This document shows, in pieces, positions 32,534 to 42,861 of a DNA stretch of 64,000 nucleotides. The notes beneath the pieces were generated by a model. That model made no database searches, had not been told where the DNA came from, and saw nothing but the letters and a program-made list of their open reading frames with translations. Source of the DNA: Candidatus Kinetoplastibacterium galatii TCC219 (lineage in GTDB: Bacteria; Pseudomonadota; Gammaproteobacteria; Burkholderiales; Burkholderiaceae_B); NCBI RefSeq assembly GCF_000340905.1, contig NC_020284.1, positions 1 through 64,000 on the forward strand. Direction: 5' to 3'. Both the position numbers and the translations under genes were made by a program. Numbering within the stretch: position 1 is the first letter of the stretch; each line of letters begins with the position of its first letter.

Positions 32534-33421
32534 ATGACTGAATCTAACGGTGGTTTTTTGACACATGCTGCTAGCACCTCATTAGTCCTAGATTCTTTTA
32601 ATATCGGCGGTATTGGAACTATAGAGGCCTATATTGCTAATGCTAATAGAATGCCTGTTCTATCAGCTGATCGCGAAGTAGAATTGGCTCGTTGTTTGAG
32701 AGATACAGGTGATTTAAATGCTGCTAAAGAATTGGTGCTTTCACATCTGCGTTTGGTAATATCTATAGCTAGGCAATATTTAGGCTATGGTTTGCCTCAT
32801 GCCGATTTGATACAGGAAGGTAATATTGGATTAATGAAGGCGATAAGGCGCTTTGACCCAGAAAGAGGTGTGCGTCTCATGTCGTTTGCGGTGCACTGGA
32901 TAAAAGCAGAGATCCACGAATTCGTTATAAGAAATTGGCGTTTAGTTAAAATTGCAACTACAAAAGCTCAGCGCAAAATATTTTTTAACTTGCGTAGTAT
33001 GCGCCCTAATGGTAATTATCTTGATTCAGGACAAATAGATAAGATAGCAAATAACCTGAACGTTCGTAGTAATGATATAAGAGAGATGGAAACTCGTCTC
33101 TCTGGATGTGATATTTCCATAGATTATAAAGAGGATAGTGATGATAGTTATAATCCTTCTGAATATTTATTTGAATCTATGGATGAGCCAGATAATATTT
33201 TACATAAGAGAGATTATGATCTTATGCAATCGGTTGGCTTAAAAGAAGCGTTAGAAATTTTGGATGATCGTTCGCGCAAAATAGTAGAATCGCGCTGGTT
33301 GCAAGACGAAAATAATCATACTTTACAAGAATTAGCAGATGAGTTTGGAATATCAGCTGAAAGGATTCGTCAAATAGAATCAGCTGCTATGAAAAAAATG
33401 AAGAGTTTCTTGTTAAAATGA
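32534..33421 (+). CDS. rpoH: Heat-shock sigma factor RpoH (sigma-32)
   Basis: Alternative sigma factor for chaperone and protease genes. 295 residues. Region 2 (HLRLVISIARQYLGYGLPHADLIQEGNIGLMKAIRRFDPERGVRLMSFAVHWIKAEI) is followed by the RpoH box (QRKIFFNLRSMR, about 147-158), which separates it from RpoD/RpoS. Region 4 ends in an HTH (TLQELADEFGISAERIRQIESAAMKKMK). The ribosome site AGAGGTG lies 8 bp before the ATG. Survival of RpoH suggests that the heat-shock regulon is one of few regulated sets left. Confidence 0.96.
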   Translation: MTESNGGFLTHAASTSLVLDSFNIGGIGTIEAYIANANRMPVLSADREVELARCLRDTGDLNAAKELVLSHLRLVISIARQYLGYGLPHADLIQEGNIGLMKAIRRFDPERGVRLMSFAVHWIKAEIHEFVIRNWRLVKIATTKAQRKIFFNLRSMRPNGNYLDSGQIDKIANNLNVRSNDIREMETRLSGCDISIDYKEDSDDSYNPSEYLFESMDEPDNILHKRDYDLMQSVGLKEALEILDDRSRKIVESRWLQDENNHTLQELADEFGISAERIRQIESAAMKKMKSFLLK

Positions 33422-33482
33422 TATGCATTTGATTAAATTTCTAATTTAATAATATTTTATTTATAGTTAGGAAGCTTAGTTC

Positions 33483-35996
33483 ATGAATGTTGGTTTTATA
33501 GTTTTTGGATTGACAGGTTTATTAACATTGGTTTGTTTTCTGTCTCCTCTGTCTGTACGTATTAAGCTTCCATATTCTGTTATATTAGCGATAGTTGGAT
33601 GCATTCTAGGTATATTGGTTTATGGTCCACATAGTTGGGCTCCATTTGTTGTCGCTGATTTTTTAGATTCCTTAGGATCTTTAGAAATATCTTCCGAGAC
33701 TTTCTTGATGGTTTTTCTGCCTGTCTTACTGTTTGAGACTGCTCTATCTATGAATGTTAGAAGATTATTAGATGATATTGGTCCTATACTAATGATGGCA
33801 ATCGTTGCTGTTATCGTGTGTACAATAGTGGTAGGATTTACTCTTAATGCTATATCATCTTACGGTTTAGTAGCATGTCTCTTACTAGGATCTATTGTGG
33901 CCACTACAGATCCCGTAGCTGTGGTTGGTGTTTTTAGAGAAGTTGGAGCACCAAAGCGTCTTACCACATTAGTAGAGGGTGAGAGTTTATTTAACGACGC
34001 AGCCTCGATAGCCTTATACACAGTATTATTAGCAGTTTTAGCTGGTAGCGGCGAACTATGTATTAGTAATGTAATAAATGATTTTGTCATTTTGTTTATT
34101 GGCGGTGGATTTGCAGGCTATTTTATGGGTAAAGCCGCCTGTTTCTTGTTTACCTGGCTAAGGGGTTTCCATGCGGCTGAGATTACGCTTACGTTAACGC
34201 TAGCTTATCTTTCTTTTTTTATTTCTGAGCACTATCTTAATGTTTCTGGAGTTGTAGCTACAGTTATATCAGGACTAGTTGTTGGATCTACTGGTCGTAC
34301 GAGGATGTCTCCAACTACTTCTGAGTATTTATCTAAATTTTGGGAGCAATTCGGTTTTTGGGCAAACTCACTAATTTTTCTTTTCTCTGCTATGTTGATA
34401 CCACGTTTTATGGGTACTTTAAACTTGCAGACATGTATATTGATACTTATAGTTTTTGCTATTACCCTTGTTGCTAGAGCAGTAGTAATATTTGGTTTGC
34501 TTCCTATTCTTCGAATAACAAGATTAGGTACTACAGTTAGTCTTTCTTACAAGTTAGTTATGTTGTGGGGTGGGCTTAGAGGTGCTGTTTCGCTAGCACT
34601 TGCTCTAGCTGTTACAGAAAATAATTCTGTCCCAGAAGAGCTGAGACATTTTATTGCAATTGCTACTACCGGATTTGTTCTTATGACGCTGTTTATTAAT
34701 GGAGTTACTTTAAGGCCATTAATAAGGTTTTTAAAATTAAATGAACTATCATTAATTGATACTACTATCAGAAATCAAGTTCTAGGGGTTACCTTAAAAG
34801 AGTTACAGGTTCACATAGAGGATGTTGCAAGGACAGAGCATATAGGTCAAGATTCTTTGGAGCGCATACAAGCCGTATTTAAGTCTAGTTTATCAAGATT
34901 ACATGATGTTCCTGTTTCACAGATGAGTAAATCTGAGCGTGTGTCAGCAGGCTTGGCGATTTTAGCTCAAAGAGAAGAAGAAATGCTTTTTGATATACTC
35001 AAGGCAAAGATTGTAGATGAAAGAGTTGCTGAGTCTCTATTGTCTCGTGCTGAGTACCTGGAGGATGCTATTAGAACTGGTGGTTTAAATGGTTTCGAAT
35101 ATGCAGTTGAAAATGATTTACGTTACTCAAAAATGATTAGAGTAGCTTTATGGTTTCATAATATATTTGGTTATAACGAATGGCTTTCTGAGAAATTAGG
35201 TTATCGTTTTTCAAACTTGATGAGCAAAAGGTCAATAGAACAAAAATTAATATTGTTTGCTAGCGAGAAAGTTTCTCCAATTTTAGGTGATGAAGCCACC
35301 GAGGTTATAATAAAAGCACATAAGCGTCGCTTAGGTCTTATAGAAAATGCTTTACAGGCTATGAATTTACAATATCCTTTGTATGCAACTTGGTTGCAGG
35401 AGATTTACCTTGGAAGAGCAGCCAGAGAATTAGAGTGTATAAGATATAGTGATATGCTTAGTAAATTCCTAATTAGTGGAGAGGTTTATGATGATCTTAT
35501 GGAAAAAGCACATGCTCGTTGGCATTATATAGATAGGCATCCACCTCTTGATATTGAGTTAAGTGCAGCTGAATTAATAAAGAAAGTGCCGTTATTTCAT
35601 GATCTAAGTCTGAATTCGCTTAAGTCTATATGCAAACTGTTAAAACCTAGATTAGCTCTACCTGATCAAATAGTTATAACAAAAGGGAAGCAAGGTAGAG
35701 AAATGTATTTTGTTGCCTCTGGAGCTGTAGCTATGCATTTGCCTGATGATACTGTTGTAGAGTTGGGTAGCGGTGAATTTTTTGGGGAGTTGGATTTATT
35801 TGGTAAAGATCCATTAGTTTTAAAAGTAACTTCTCTAGGATACAGTAAATTGCTTCTACTAAACTCTAAAGATCTTGGTATTTTATTAGAAAAAGACTCA
35901 GAGCTACGATGTCGTATAGAAAGTGTGGTAAATCAAAGAAGAATAGCAATAGATACCTGGAGGCAAAGGTCGAATTACAATATTAACCAGGAATAA
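33483..35996 (+). CDS. CPA1-family Na+/H+ antiporter with C-terminal cyclic-nucleotide-binding domain
   Basis: 837 residues. About 12 membrane segments in residues 1-410 carry the antiporter core (SIVATTDPVAVVGVFREVGAPKRLTTLVEGESLFNDAASIALY). A long soluble region (about 420-680) has charged helices. A cNMP-binding-like beta roll sits at about 690-810 (VPLFHDLSLNSLKSICKLLKPR; GREMYFVASGAVAMHL; LGSGEFFGELDLFGKDP). Exchanges Na+ or K+ for H+ at the inner membrane; the cytoplasmic domain may gate it. Ribosome site AGGAAG just upstream. The 3' end overlaps the convergent Nudix gene by 14 bp. Confidence 0.88.
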   Translation: MNVGFIVFGLTGLLTLVCFLSPLSVRIKLPYSVILAIVGCILGILVYGPHSWAPFVVADFLDSLGSLEISSETFLMVFLPVLLFETALSMNVRRLLDDIGPILMMAIVAVIVCTIVVGFTLNAISSYGLVACLLLGSIVATTDPVAVVGVFREVGAPKRLTTLVEGESLFNDAASIALYTVLLAVLAGSGELCISNVINDFVILFIGGGFAGYFMGKAACFLFTWLRGFHAAEITLTLTLAYLSFFISEHYLNVSGVVATVISGLVVGSTGRTRMSPTTSEYLSKFWEQFGFWANSLIFLFSAMLIPRFMGTLNLQTCILILIVFAITLVARAVVIFGLLPILRITRLGTTVSLSYKLVMLWGGLRGAVSLALALAVTENNSVPEELRHFIAIATTGFVLMTLFINGVTLRPLIRFLKLNELSLIDTTIRNQVLGVTLKELQVHIEDVARTEHIGQDSLERIQAVFKSSLSRLHDVPVSQMSKSERVSAGLAILAQREEEMLFDILKAKIVDERVAESLLSRAEYLEDAIRTGGLNGFEYAVENDLRYSKMIRVALWFHNIFGYNEWLSEKLGYRFSNLMSKRSIEQKLILFASEKVSPILGDEATEVIIKAHKRRLGLIENALQAMNLQYPLYATWLQEIYLGRAARELECIRYSDMLSKFLISGEVYDDLMEKAHARWHYIDRHPPLDIELSAAELIKKVPLFHDLSLNSLKSICKLLKPRLALPDQIVITKGKQGREMYFVASGAVAMHLPDDTVVELGSGEFFGELDLFGKDPLVLKVTSLGYSKLLLLNSKDLGILLEKDSELRCRIESVVNQRRIAIDTWRQRSNYNINQE

Positions 35997-36831
35997 TATT
36001 TAAGTAGTTTCTTATCTTTATAAACTTGATAATATCCGATAATATTATAATGGATGACTCTGTTGTGAAATTATCGGATAATATTTCGTGGGTTATGTTT
36101 TCTATTCTAAATTTTTGAAAAGAATCTACTTCTCCATCATTATTTATCGGACAAAAGTCTTTTTTTAGCAAGCTTGTTTGGCTTAAAAGTTCTTCTATTT
36201 GATAACCTTCATCCGTGATTTTTTTTATATCAAGAATTTTATAAAGTTTTCCTTTTGTTAAAATATCATTCTCTATTAAATTTGCTTCTTCATAGCACTC
36301 TCTGATTAAAGATTGTTCTGGTTTCTCACCTTTGCTAACTAATCCTCCAACTATTGTTTCTAGTTTTCCTGGGTTTATGGATTTTTTAGATGATCTTTTT
36401 GAGATCCATAATTCTTTGTTATTTAACCAAGAATTCATATGAACTGATCTTGTCTTGAGTCCTAGCAAGCGAGCAGCAGAGCGTTCTATATGTCCTAACA
36501 CTTCATAATTTGGACCTATAATATCTAAAATCTCACTATTCCATTTTTTGATATTACATTTAGATTTTAGTATTTGGGTTACATTCAACAACAGCTCTTT
36601 CAGAATATGTCTATTTATTGTGTCATCACCAATTTGAAATTTATTTTTTTTTATATAACCCAATCTATGTTGCTGCAATAGTTCACATGTTTCTATACTA
36701 GAAATTCCGCATTCTTTTTTATTGATTATCACAATCAAGAAGTTCTTTTCATTTTCAGGGTTTGATGGAGAACATAGCTTGTAAAAAATGTTTCTCAAAT
36801 GATTAATTTCGTTGATAGATCTGTTATTCAT
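35983..36831 (-). CDS. Nudix hydrolase with N-terminal DUF4743-like region
   Basis: 282 residues. The C-terminal half has a complete Nudix box, GGLVSKGEKPEQSLIRECYEEANL (residues about 163-186, key G, E, RE, EE). The N-terminal half (about 1-120) resembles the DUF4743 region of thiamine-pyrophosphokinase-related Nudix proteins (HRLGYIKKNKF; RSAARLLGLKTRSVHMN). Substrate unknown; a house-cleaning nucleotide or thiamin-related diphosphate is likely from family knowledge. Convergent overlap with the antiporter; divergent from glmU across 121 bp. Confidence 0.8.
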   Translation of the reverse strand: MNNRSINEINHLRNIFYKLCSPSNPENEKNFLIVIINKKECGISSIETCELLQQHRLGYIKKNKFQIGDDTINRHILKELLLNVTQILKSKCNIKKWNSEILDIIGPNYEVLGHIERSAARLLGLKTRSVHMNSWLNNKELWISKRSSKKSINPGKLETIVGGLVSKGEKPEQSLIRECYEEANLIENDILTKGKLYKILDIKKITDEGYQIEELLSQTSLLKKDFCPINNDGEVDSFQKFRIENITHEILSDNFTTESSIIILSDIIKFIKIRNYLNIIPG

Positions 36832-36952
36832 ATTTATAATTTAATTTAAATTCAGTTATTGTTTTCATTAAGTTTTTTTGCTTGTTTATAGTTTAAATTA
36901 CCTGTAATTTTTAAGTATCATTTCATATGCCATTAACTATCTAAATAATTTT

Positions 36953-38320
36953 ATGCTAAATATTATTATACTCGCCGCTGGATCTGGAAAGAGGATGCAA
37001 TCCAAAATTCCTAAAGTTTTACATACATTTGCAGGTCGTCCCATGTTAGAGTATGTAATAGAAAGCGCGAAAAATCTTAATCCTGATTCTATAACAATTG
37101 TTTTAGGTCATGAAGCTGATCTTGTTAAGTCATATATAAGCAATGATAATCTAAATATTGTATTACAGGAGTCTCAATTAGGTACAGCTCATGCTGTAAT
37201 GTGCGCTATGCCAATGATATCTTCTTTTGATAATGAAGATAGCAATACACTTATTTTATATGGTGATGTTCCATTAGTAAGTGTTGATACATTAAGATCA
37301 TTATTAGATTCTTGTTGTGAAGGAATGTCTATATTGACTAGTGTATCTGATAATCCTGATGGTTATGGTCGCATTATTCGAGATAAGACTGGTAATATTG
37401 TTAAGATAGTTGAGCATAAAGAGGCTAATAATGAACAAATAGCCATTAAGGAAGTTAATGTTGGTATCATTGCTATTCAGACAACAAAACTAAAACAGTG
37501 GATAGGTATGATATTTAACAATAATGAACAAATGGAGTATTATCTCACAGATTTAGTGAAAATTGCTGTTACTAATAGTGTAATTGTTAACTCTGTTTCT
37601 CCTAAAAAATCTTGGGAAGTTTTTGGTATTAATGATCATATTCAACAATCAAACATTGAGCGAGTATATCAATACGAACAGGCTAAAAATTATATGTCTA
37701 AAGGATTAACTATATCTGATCCTAGTCGTTTTGATGTGCGTGGTTCTTTAAGATTTGGCAGCGATGTTTTTATAGATGTTGGATGTGTTTTTGAAGGATT
37801 AGTTGAGTTAGGAGATGATGTTTATGTAGGACCATATTCTATTTTGCGAGATGTTACTATAGAAAAAAATGTTAGAATAGAAGCTTACAGTCATATAAGC
37901 AATAGTACTATAGAGAATAATGTTTCTATAGGTCCATTTGCTAAATTATGTAAAGGTTCTCATATAAAAAGTAACTCCAAAATAGGTAATTTTGTAGAAA
38001 TAAAAAATACAAATTTTGGAAATAAAAGCAAGGCTAATCACCTGGCATATATTGGCGATTCTAATGTTGGATCGAATGTTAATATAGGAGCAGGGGTTAT
38101 TACATGCAATTATGATGGGGCCAATAAATTTCAAACAATTATAGAAGACAATGCTTTTATTGGGTCTGGGTCTCAATTAATAGCCCCTATAAAAGTAGGT
38201 CAAAGTGCAACCATAGGCGCAGGAACAACATTGACTGATGATGCTCCTGCTGGCAAATTAACAATAGCTAGAGCTAGGCAGAAAACCATAGTTAACTGGA
38301 AGAGACCAAAGAAAAACTGA
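36953..38320 (+). CDS. glmU: Bifunctional UDP-GlcNAc pyrophosphorylase / GlcN-1-P acetyltransferase
   Basis: Makes UDP-GlcNAc for murein and lipid A. 455 residues. N-terminal nucleotidyltransferase (IILAAGSGKRMQSKIPKVLHTFAGRPMLEYV; QLGTAHAVMCA; LYGDVPLV) and C-terminal left-handed beta-helix with hexapeptide repeats and NHLAYIGDSNVGSNVNIGAG...TCNYDGANK. The first gene of glmU-glmS, which together supply the precursor used by murA. Confidence 0.98.
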   Translation: MLNIIILAAGSGKRMQSKIPKVLHTFAGRPMLEYVIESAKNLNPDSITIVLGHEADLVKSYISNDNLNIVLQESQLGTAHAVMCAMPMISSFDNEDSNTLILYGDVPLVSVDTLRSLLDSCCEGMSILTSVSDNPDGYGRIIRDKTGNIVKIVEHKEANNEQIAIKEVNVGIIAIQTTKLKQWIGMIFNNNEQMEYYLTDLVKIAVTNSVIVNSVSPKKSWEVFGINDHIQQSNIERVYQYEQAKNYMSKGLTISDPSRFDVRGSLRFGSDVFIDVGCVFEGLVELGDDVYVGPYSILRDVTIEKNVRIEAYSHISNSTIENNVSIGPFAKLCKGSHIKSNSKIGNFVEIKNTNFGNKSKANHLAYIGDSNVGSNVNIGAGVITCNYDGANKFQTIIEDNAFIGSGSQLIAPIKVGQSATIGAGTTLTDDAPAGKLTIARARQKTIVNWKRPKKN

Positions 38321-38603
38321 CAATTTTATTAATTTATTATATATATTCTAAGTTGTTTTATAGTTATTAATCGTTTTGACATGCCCATATTCCAAAATAA
38401 ACTGGAAGTACTTTATAATACCCTTTCTTTTAGTAAAATTAGGGTTGACAAAAAAATAAATATTTGTTGCCTACCTAAAAATGAAAATCATATTCTATAT
38501 CTTGTTAATTGATATTTATTAATAATATTGATAGCGTTGTATCTATCTGAATATCATGTGTTTTGTTATACAGTTTTTTATATGATTAGCTGGAGTAGTC
38601 ATT
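38321..38603. other. 283-bp spacer between glmU and glmS
   Basis: No gene or structured RNA recognised. It contains TTGACA twice and a TATAAT-type hexamer, but none pairs at 16-18 bp spacing, so no promoter is called. No hairpin with a U run is seen after glmU. Confidence 0.4.
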
Positions 38604-40433
38604 ATGTGCGGCATAATAAGTGCTGTTTCTTGCAGAGATGTAACTTCTATGTTGATAGATGGTTTGTCACGTTTGGAGTATAGAGGTTATGATTCTTGTG
38701 GTATCGCAATTTATGGAAAAAAGAACCTAAGAAGGGTTCGTAGCATGAAGAGAGTATATGACTTAAGTAAGCAAATAATAGAGCATAATTTATATGGTTC
38801 TATTGGTTTGGCTCATACAAGGTGGGCAACGCACGGAATGCCATCTACTTATAATGCTCATCCGCATTTCTCTAGTTTAGATTCTGGAAAACCAAGAATT
38901 GCTTTAGTTCATAATGGAATAATTGAAAATTATGATGAACTAAGAGTAGAGCTTCAGGAATCTGGATATCTATTTGAGAGTCAGACCGATACAGAGGTTT
39001 TGGTCCACCTTATAAATCATAATTATGACGGTGATATTCTTAGAACTGTTCAAAAAGTCACTAAGCTATTGACTGGAACATATGCTATAGCTGTTTTTTG
39101 TGCAGATGAACCATACAGGATAATAGGTTCTTGTAAGGGTGCTCCTTTAGTATTAGGTTTAGGGGATGGTGAAAATTTTTTAGCTTCTGATGTTTTAGCT
39201 ATGGCAGGTAGGGCCAATGAAGTCATATACTTAGAAGATGGTGATATAGTTGATATAGAAAGCAATAATTTTCTAATTGTAGATTCTGATAATTCTCTAG
39301 CGCATAGGAAAAGATATCCAAAGAGTAGTTTTATAGGTATTGTGGAGTTGGGAACTTATCGCCATTACATGCAAAAAGAGATATTTGAGCAGCCTAGAGC
39401 TGTCGCAGATACTTTGCAAGAAGTTAACATAGTATCAGAAAATATTTTTGGAATCGATGCTGAGGAAATATTTAGGAATATAGATTCTGTTTTAATAATT
39501 GCTTGTGGCACTAGTTACTATGCTGGAATGACTGCAAAATATTGGATAGAATCTATTGCTAAAATTAGAGTTTCTGTCGAGATTGCTAGTGAGTATCGCT
39601 ATAGAGATAGTGTTGTAAATCCCAAGTCACTAGTACTAGTAATATCTCAATCAGGTGAGACTTCTGATACTTTGTCGGCACTCAAACATTCTATGTCCTT
39701 GGGTATGAACTATAATATGGCAATATGCAATTCCCAAACTAGTGCCATCGTTAGAGAGTGTAAGCTTTGTTATCTAACTAGAGCAGGAATAGAAATTGGA
39801 GTTGCTTCAACTAAGGCGTTCACTACTCAATTAACAGTGTTATTCCTATTATCTATTACTCTTGCAAAAAATCGTTCTATTCTGAGTAGAGATAACGAAA
39901 TGCTCTTTTTAAAAGCTTTGCGTCATTTGCCAGCTGCTTTATCTTCTGTTTTGGATTTGGAGCCTTTAGTCGTCAAATGGGCTAATCATTTTGCCAATAA
40001 AGAGAACGCTCTATTCCTTGGTCGTGGAATGCACTATCCAATAGCACTTGAGGGTGCTTTAAAAATGAAAGAGATTAGTTATATACATGCGGAAGCATAT
40101 CCAGCTGGAGAATTGAAGCATGGTCCTTTAGCTTTGGTTACTGATAATATGCCTGTTGTGGTGGTTGCACCAAAGGATATTTTATTAGAAAAGTTAAAAT
40201 CTAACATGCAGGAAGTGCAGGCAAGAGGTGGTAAATTATATGTTTTTGCTGATGCTGATAGCAAGATCAACGATGATAGCATAAACCTAATAAGAATGCC
40301 TGAGCATTATGGTATGCTATCACCGATTCTACATACTATTCCTTTACAATTGTTAGCTTATCATACAGCATGTATACGTGGAACAGATGTTGATAAGCCA
40401 AGAAATTTAGCGAAAAGCGTAACAGTAGAATAA
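38604..40433 (+). CDS. glmS: Glutamine--fructose-6-phosphate aminotransferase
   Basis: Makes glucosamine-6-phosphate from fructose-6-P and glutamine. 609 residues. The N-terminal Ntn glutaminase domain starts with nucleophile Cys2 (MCGIISAVS) and HTRWATHG. Two SIS domains hold [21 protein letters not shown] and [28 protein letters not shown], and the tail [15 protein letters not shown] is the family's catalytic C-terminus. No glmS ribozyme-like structure is expected or seen upstream. Confidence 0.98.
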   Translation: MCGIISAVSCRDVTSMLIDGLSRLEYRGYDSCGIAIYGKKNLRRVRSMKRVYDLSKQIIEHNLYGSIGLAHTRWATHGMPSTYNAHPHFSSLDSGKPRIALVHNGIIENYDELRVELQESGYLFESQTDTEVLVHLINHNYDGDILRTVQKVTKLLTGTYAIAVFCADEPYRIIGSCKGAPLVLGLGDGENFLASDVLAMAGRANEVIYLEDGDIVDIESNNFLIVDSDNSLAHRKRYPKSSFIGIVELGTYRHYMQKEIFEQPRAVADTLQEVNIVSENIFGIDAEEIFRNIDSVLIIACGTSYYAGMTAKYWIESIAKIRVSVEIASEYRYRDSVVNPKSLVLVISQSGETSDTLSALKHSMSLGMNYNMAICNSQTSAIVRECKLCYLTRAGIEIGVASTKAFTTQLTVLFLLSITLAKNRSILSRDNEMLFLKALRHLPAALSSVLDLEPLVVKWANHFANKENALFLGRGMHYPIALEGALKMKEISYIHAEAYPAGELKHGPLALVTDNMPVVVVAPKDILLEKLKSNMQEVQARGGKLYVFADADSKINDDSINLIRMPEHYGMLSPILHTIPLQLLAYHTACIRGTDVDKPRNLAKSVTVE

Positions 40434-40442
40434 ATACTTGTG

Positions 40443-41229
40443 TTAAGAAATTAGTTCACTTAATTTATGCCCAGGATCTATAGATTTCATAAATGTTTCT
40501 CCAATTAGGAATGCATTTATATTAGAATTTCTCATTGTTTCTATATCTTTTTTTGAGGAGAATCCACTTTCAGTAACTATTATCTTTTCATTGGGAACAT
40601 ATTCCTTTAGTTTTAATGTATTATTTATATCAGTGTGAAAACTTCCTAGATTTCTATTATTAATTCCTATGAGTCTTGTTTTCAATTTTAGCGCTAGATC
40701 AATTTCATGCTTTGTATGTGTTTCTACCAAAACATCCATCCCTAATTCCATTGCTACTGCTTCTAAATCTATTAATTGTTTAGAATCTAGTATAGATACT
40801 ATCAACAATATACAATCAGCTCCTATGGAACGTGCTTCTAACACTTGATAGGGATCTATTACAAAATCTTTTCGTAGAATTGGTAAATTACAAGCAGATC
40901 TAGCTTTACACAGGTCTTCACAGCATCCCTGAAAAAACTGTGTGTCGGTTAATACTGATATGCAAGCCGCGCCATTTTTAGCATAAGTAATAGCAAATTT
41001 TCTTGGATCAAAATCATTCCTAAGTATTCCTTTAGACGGGGAGGCTTTTTTTATCTCTGCTATAACACTAGGCAATCCTTGTTTAATTTTATTTTCTATT
41101 GCGTCAGCAAATCCCCTGGTAGGGTCTTGTTTACATATTTTTTCCATGAGAACAGAGCTGCTATTTTTTGTTTAGCTATAGATACTTCTTCTTTTTTTGC
41201 AAAAACTATTTTTTTAGTATGTCATTCAT
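40443..41229 (-). CDS. trpC: Indole-3-glycerol phosphate synthase, N-terminus with two frameshifts
   Basis: Tryptophan synthesis: CdRP to indole-3-glycerol phosphate. TIM barrel intact ([43 protein letters not shown]...FLIGETFM). The long frame opens only at ATG 41147, but the family N-terminus is present upstream in two pieces: MNDILKK from ATG 41229 (overlapping the trpD stop as ATGA), then [15 protein letters not shown], then the body. Joining them needs +1 A in the A7 run (plus-strand T7, 41209-41215) and +1 A in the A6 run (plus-strand T6, 41164-41169), giving 262 residues, the expected length. Confidence 0.9.
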
Positions 41230-42257
41230 TTTGAGAACTTCCTAGTGTAGGCTCTAAATTCTTCTAACTTATCCCTTGCCGATCCATTTTTTATAGCCTC
41301 AAAAGCTAATGAAACACCTTGTTTAATACTATTAGCTCTATTTCCTGCGTATATAGCTAGACCGGCATTTAGGGCAACAATATCTCTAGCAGAGCCATCT
41401 AGATCATTTAAAGAATCTAGTATGAGTTGAGCTGATTCCCCCCTGTTTGACACTCTGATATTACGATTAGATACCATTGGAATATTATAGTCTTCAGGAT
41501 GAATTTCGTACTCCGTTATTACTCCATTTTTTAATTCGCCAACCATTGTTGCACTACCCAATGCAGCTTCATCCATGCCTTCTTTACCATATATGGTAAG
41601 CACATGACGAGATTTAAGTTTTTTTAATACTCTAACTTGAATGCCTACTAAATCAGGATGAAAAACTCCCATTAGCTGATTAGCCGCACATGCTGGATTG
41701 GTTAGTGGTCCTAATATATTAAATATTGTACGAACCCCAATTTCTTTTCTAACCATGGAAATATTATCCATTGCTTTCTGATGTAATGGAGCAAACATAA
41801 ATCCTATACCGGTCCTTTCTATACATTCAATAATATGTGATGGTTCTAATTCTATATTTACTCCTAATTCTTCCAAAACATCTGCACTGCCAGAAGAAGA
41901 AGATGCGCCGCGATTTCCATGTTTGGCTATTTTTACACCTGCAGCAGCTGCAACAAACATAGCAGCAGTAGATATATTAAAAGTTTGACTACCATCTCCT
42001 CCAGTACCGCACATATCTAAAAGATCTTCTCTGTTCTTAACAGGAACTTGTTTAGAAAATTCTCGCAGAGCCAAAGCAGAAGCTGTTATTTCATCTATAG
42101 TTTCTTTCTTGACTCTTAATCCGATAAGTATTGCACTTGAGATTTGGGGAGATAGTTCTCCATTTATCATCATACTCATTAAGCTGAACATTTCATCATG
42201 GAATATTTCTCTATGTTCAATGCATCTAGTTAATACTTCAGTTACAGTAATAGACAC
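41226..42257 (-). CDS. trpD: Anthranilate phosphoribosyltransferase
   Basis: Second step of tryptophan synthesis. 343 residues. Seen: [21 protein letters not shown] (PRPP loop, about 79-100), [36 protein letters not shown]. Its stop overlaps the true trpC start. Member of trpE-trpG-trpD-trpC; trpF, trpB and trpA are not in the window, as is usual in betaproteobacteria, where they sit elsewhere. Confidence 0.97.
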   Translation of the reverse strand: MSITVTEVLTRCIEHREIFHDEMFSLMSMMINGELSPQISSAILIGLRVKKETIDEITASALALREFSKQVPVKNREDLLDMCGTGGDGSQTFNISTAAMFVAAAAGVKIAKHGNRGASSSSGSADVLEELGVNIELEPSHIIECIERTGIGFMFAPLHQKAMDNISMVRKEIGVRTIFNILGPLTNPACAANQLMGVFHPDLVGIQVRVLKKLKSRHVLTIYGKEGMDEAALGSATMVGELKNGVITEYEIHPEDYNIPMVSNRNIRVSNRGESAQLILDSLNDLDGSARDIVALNAGLAIYAGNRANSIKQGVSLAFEAIKNGSARDKLEEFRAYTRKFSK

Positions 42258-42273
42258 TGATTATTCTCCGATT

Positions 42274-42840
42274 TTAATTTATCATAAGAAAATTTTTTAA
42301 CAACTGGTACCCATGTTCACTAAGTATGGATTCTGGATGAAACTGTACACCGAAGACTGGTAGTTGTTTATGTCTCACTCCCATAATATCTCCGTCCGGA
42401 GCTGTTGCTGTAACTTCCAGGCATTCAGGTACCATTGAAGGGTCTATAGTCAATGAATTGTACCTTATTACTGTATATGGTGATGGTATATTATTAAAAA
42501 CACCAAGTCCGTTGTGTGATATTTGTATTGTTTTTCCATGCATAACATGGTTAGATCTAACAATTCTTCCGCCAAACGCCTCACCGATAGCTTGATGTCC
42601 TAGACAGATACCTAATATAGGTATCTTTCCAGAAAATTCTAATATAGTAGATATGCTAATTCCAGCTTGAGAAGGGGAGCAAGGTCCTGGAGATATACAT
42701 ATTCTATCTGGTTTTAAATTCTCAATACCTTGAATATCAATTTCATCGTTTCTGTATACACTTACATCCTCTCCAAGTTCTCCAAAATATTGAATTATGT
42801 TATATGTAAATGAGTCATAATTATCTATCATTAAAAGCAT
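42274..42840 (-). CDS. trpG: Anthranilate synthase glutaminase component
   Basis: 188-residue class I glutamine amidotransferase giving ammonia to Trp[24 protein letters not shown] start; oxyanion loop [12 protein letters not shown]; Cys in [15 protein letters not shown]; His-Glu in [10 protein letters not shown]. Could also serve aminodeoxychorismate synthase for folate (PabA role), plausible given folB in this genome, but that dual use is inference. Confidence 0.96.
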   Translation of the reverse strand: MLLMIDNYDSFTYNIIQYFGELGEDVSVYRNDEIDIQGIENLKPDRICISPGPCSPSQAGISISTILEFSGKIPILGICLGHQAIGEAFGGRIVRSNHVMHGKTIQISHNGLGVFNNIPSPYTVIRYNSLTIDPSMVPECLEVTATAPDGDIMGVRHKQLPVFGVQFHPESILSEHGYQLLKNFLMIN

Positions 42841-42861
42841 TTTTTATTCCTAAAATGTCCG

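Noticed and set aside
38321..38603. glmS ribozyme or GlmZ-type site upstream of glmS
   Set aside because: No recognisable core; such ribozymes are found mainly in Gram-positive bacteria.
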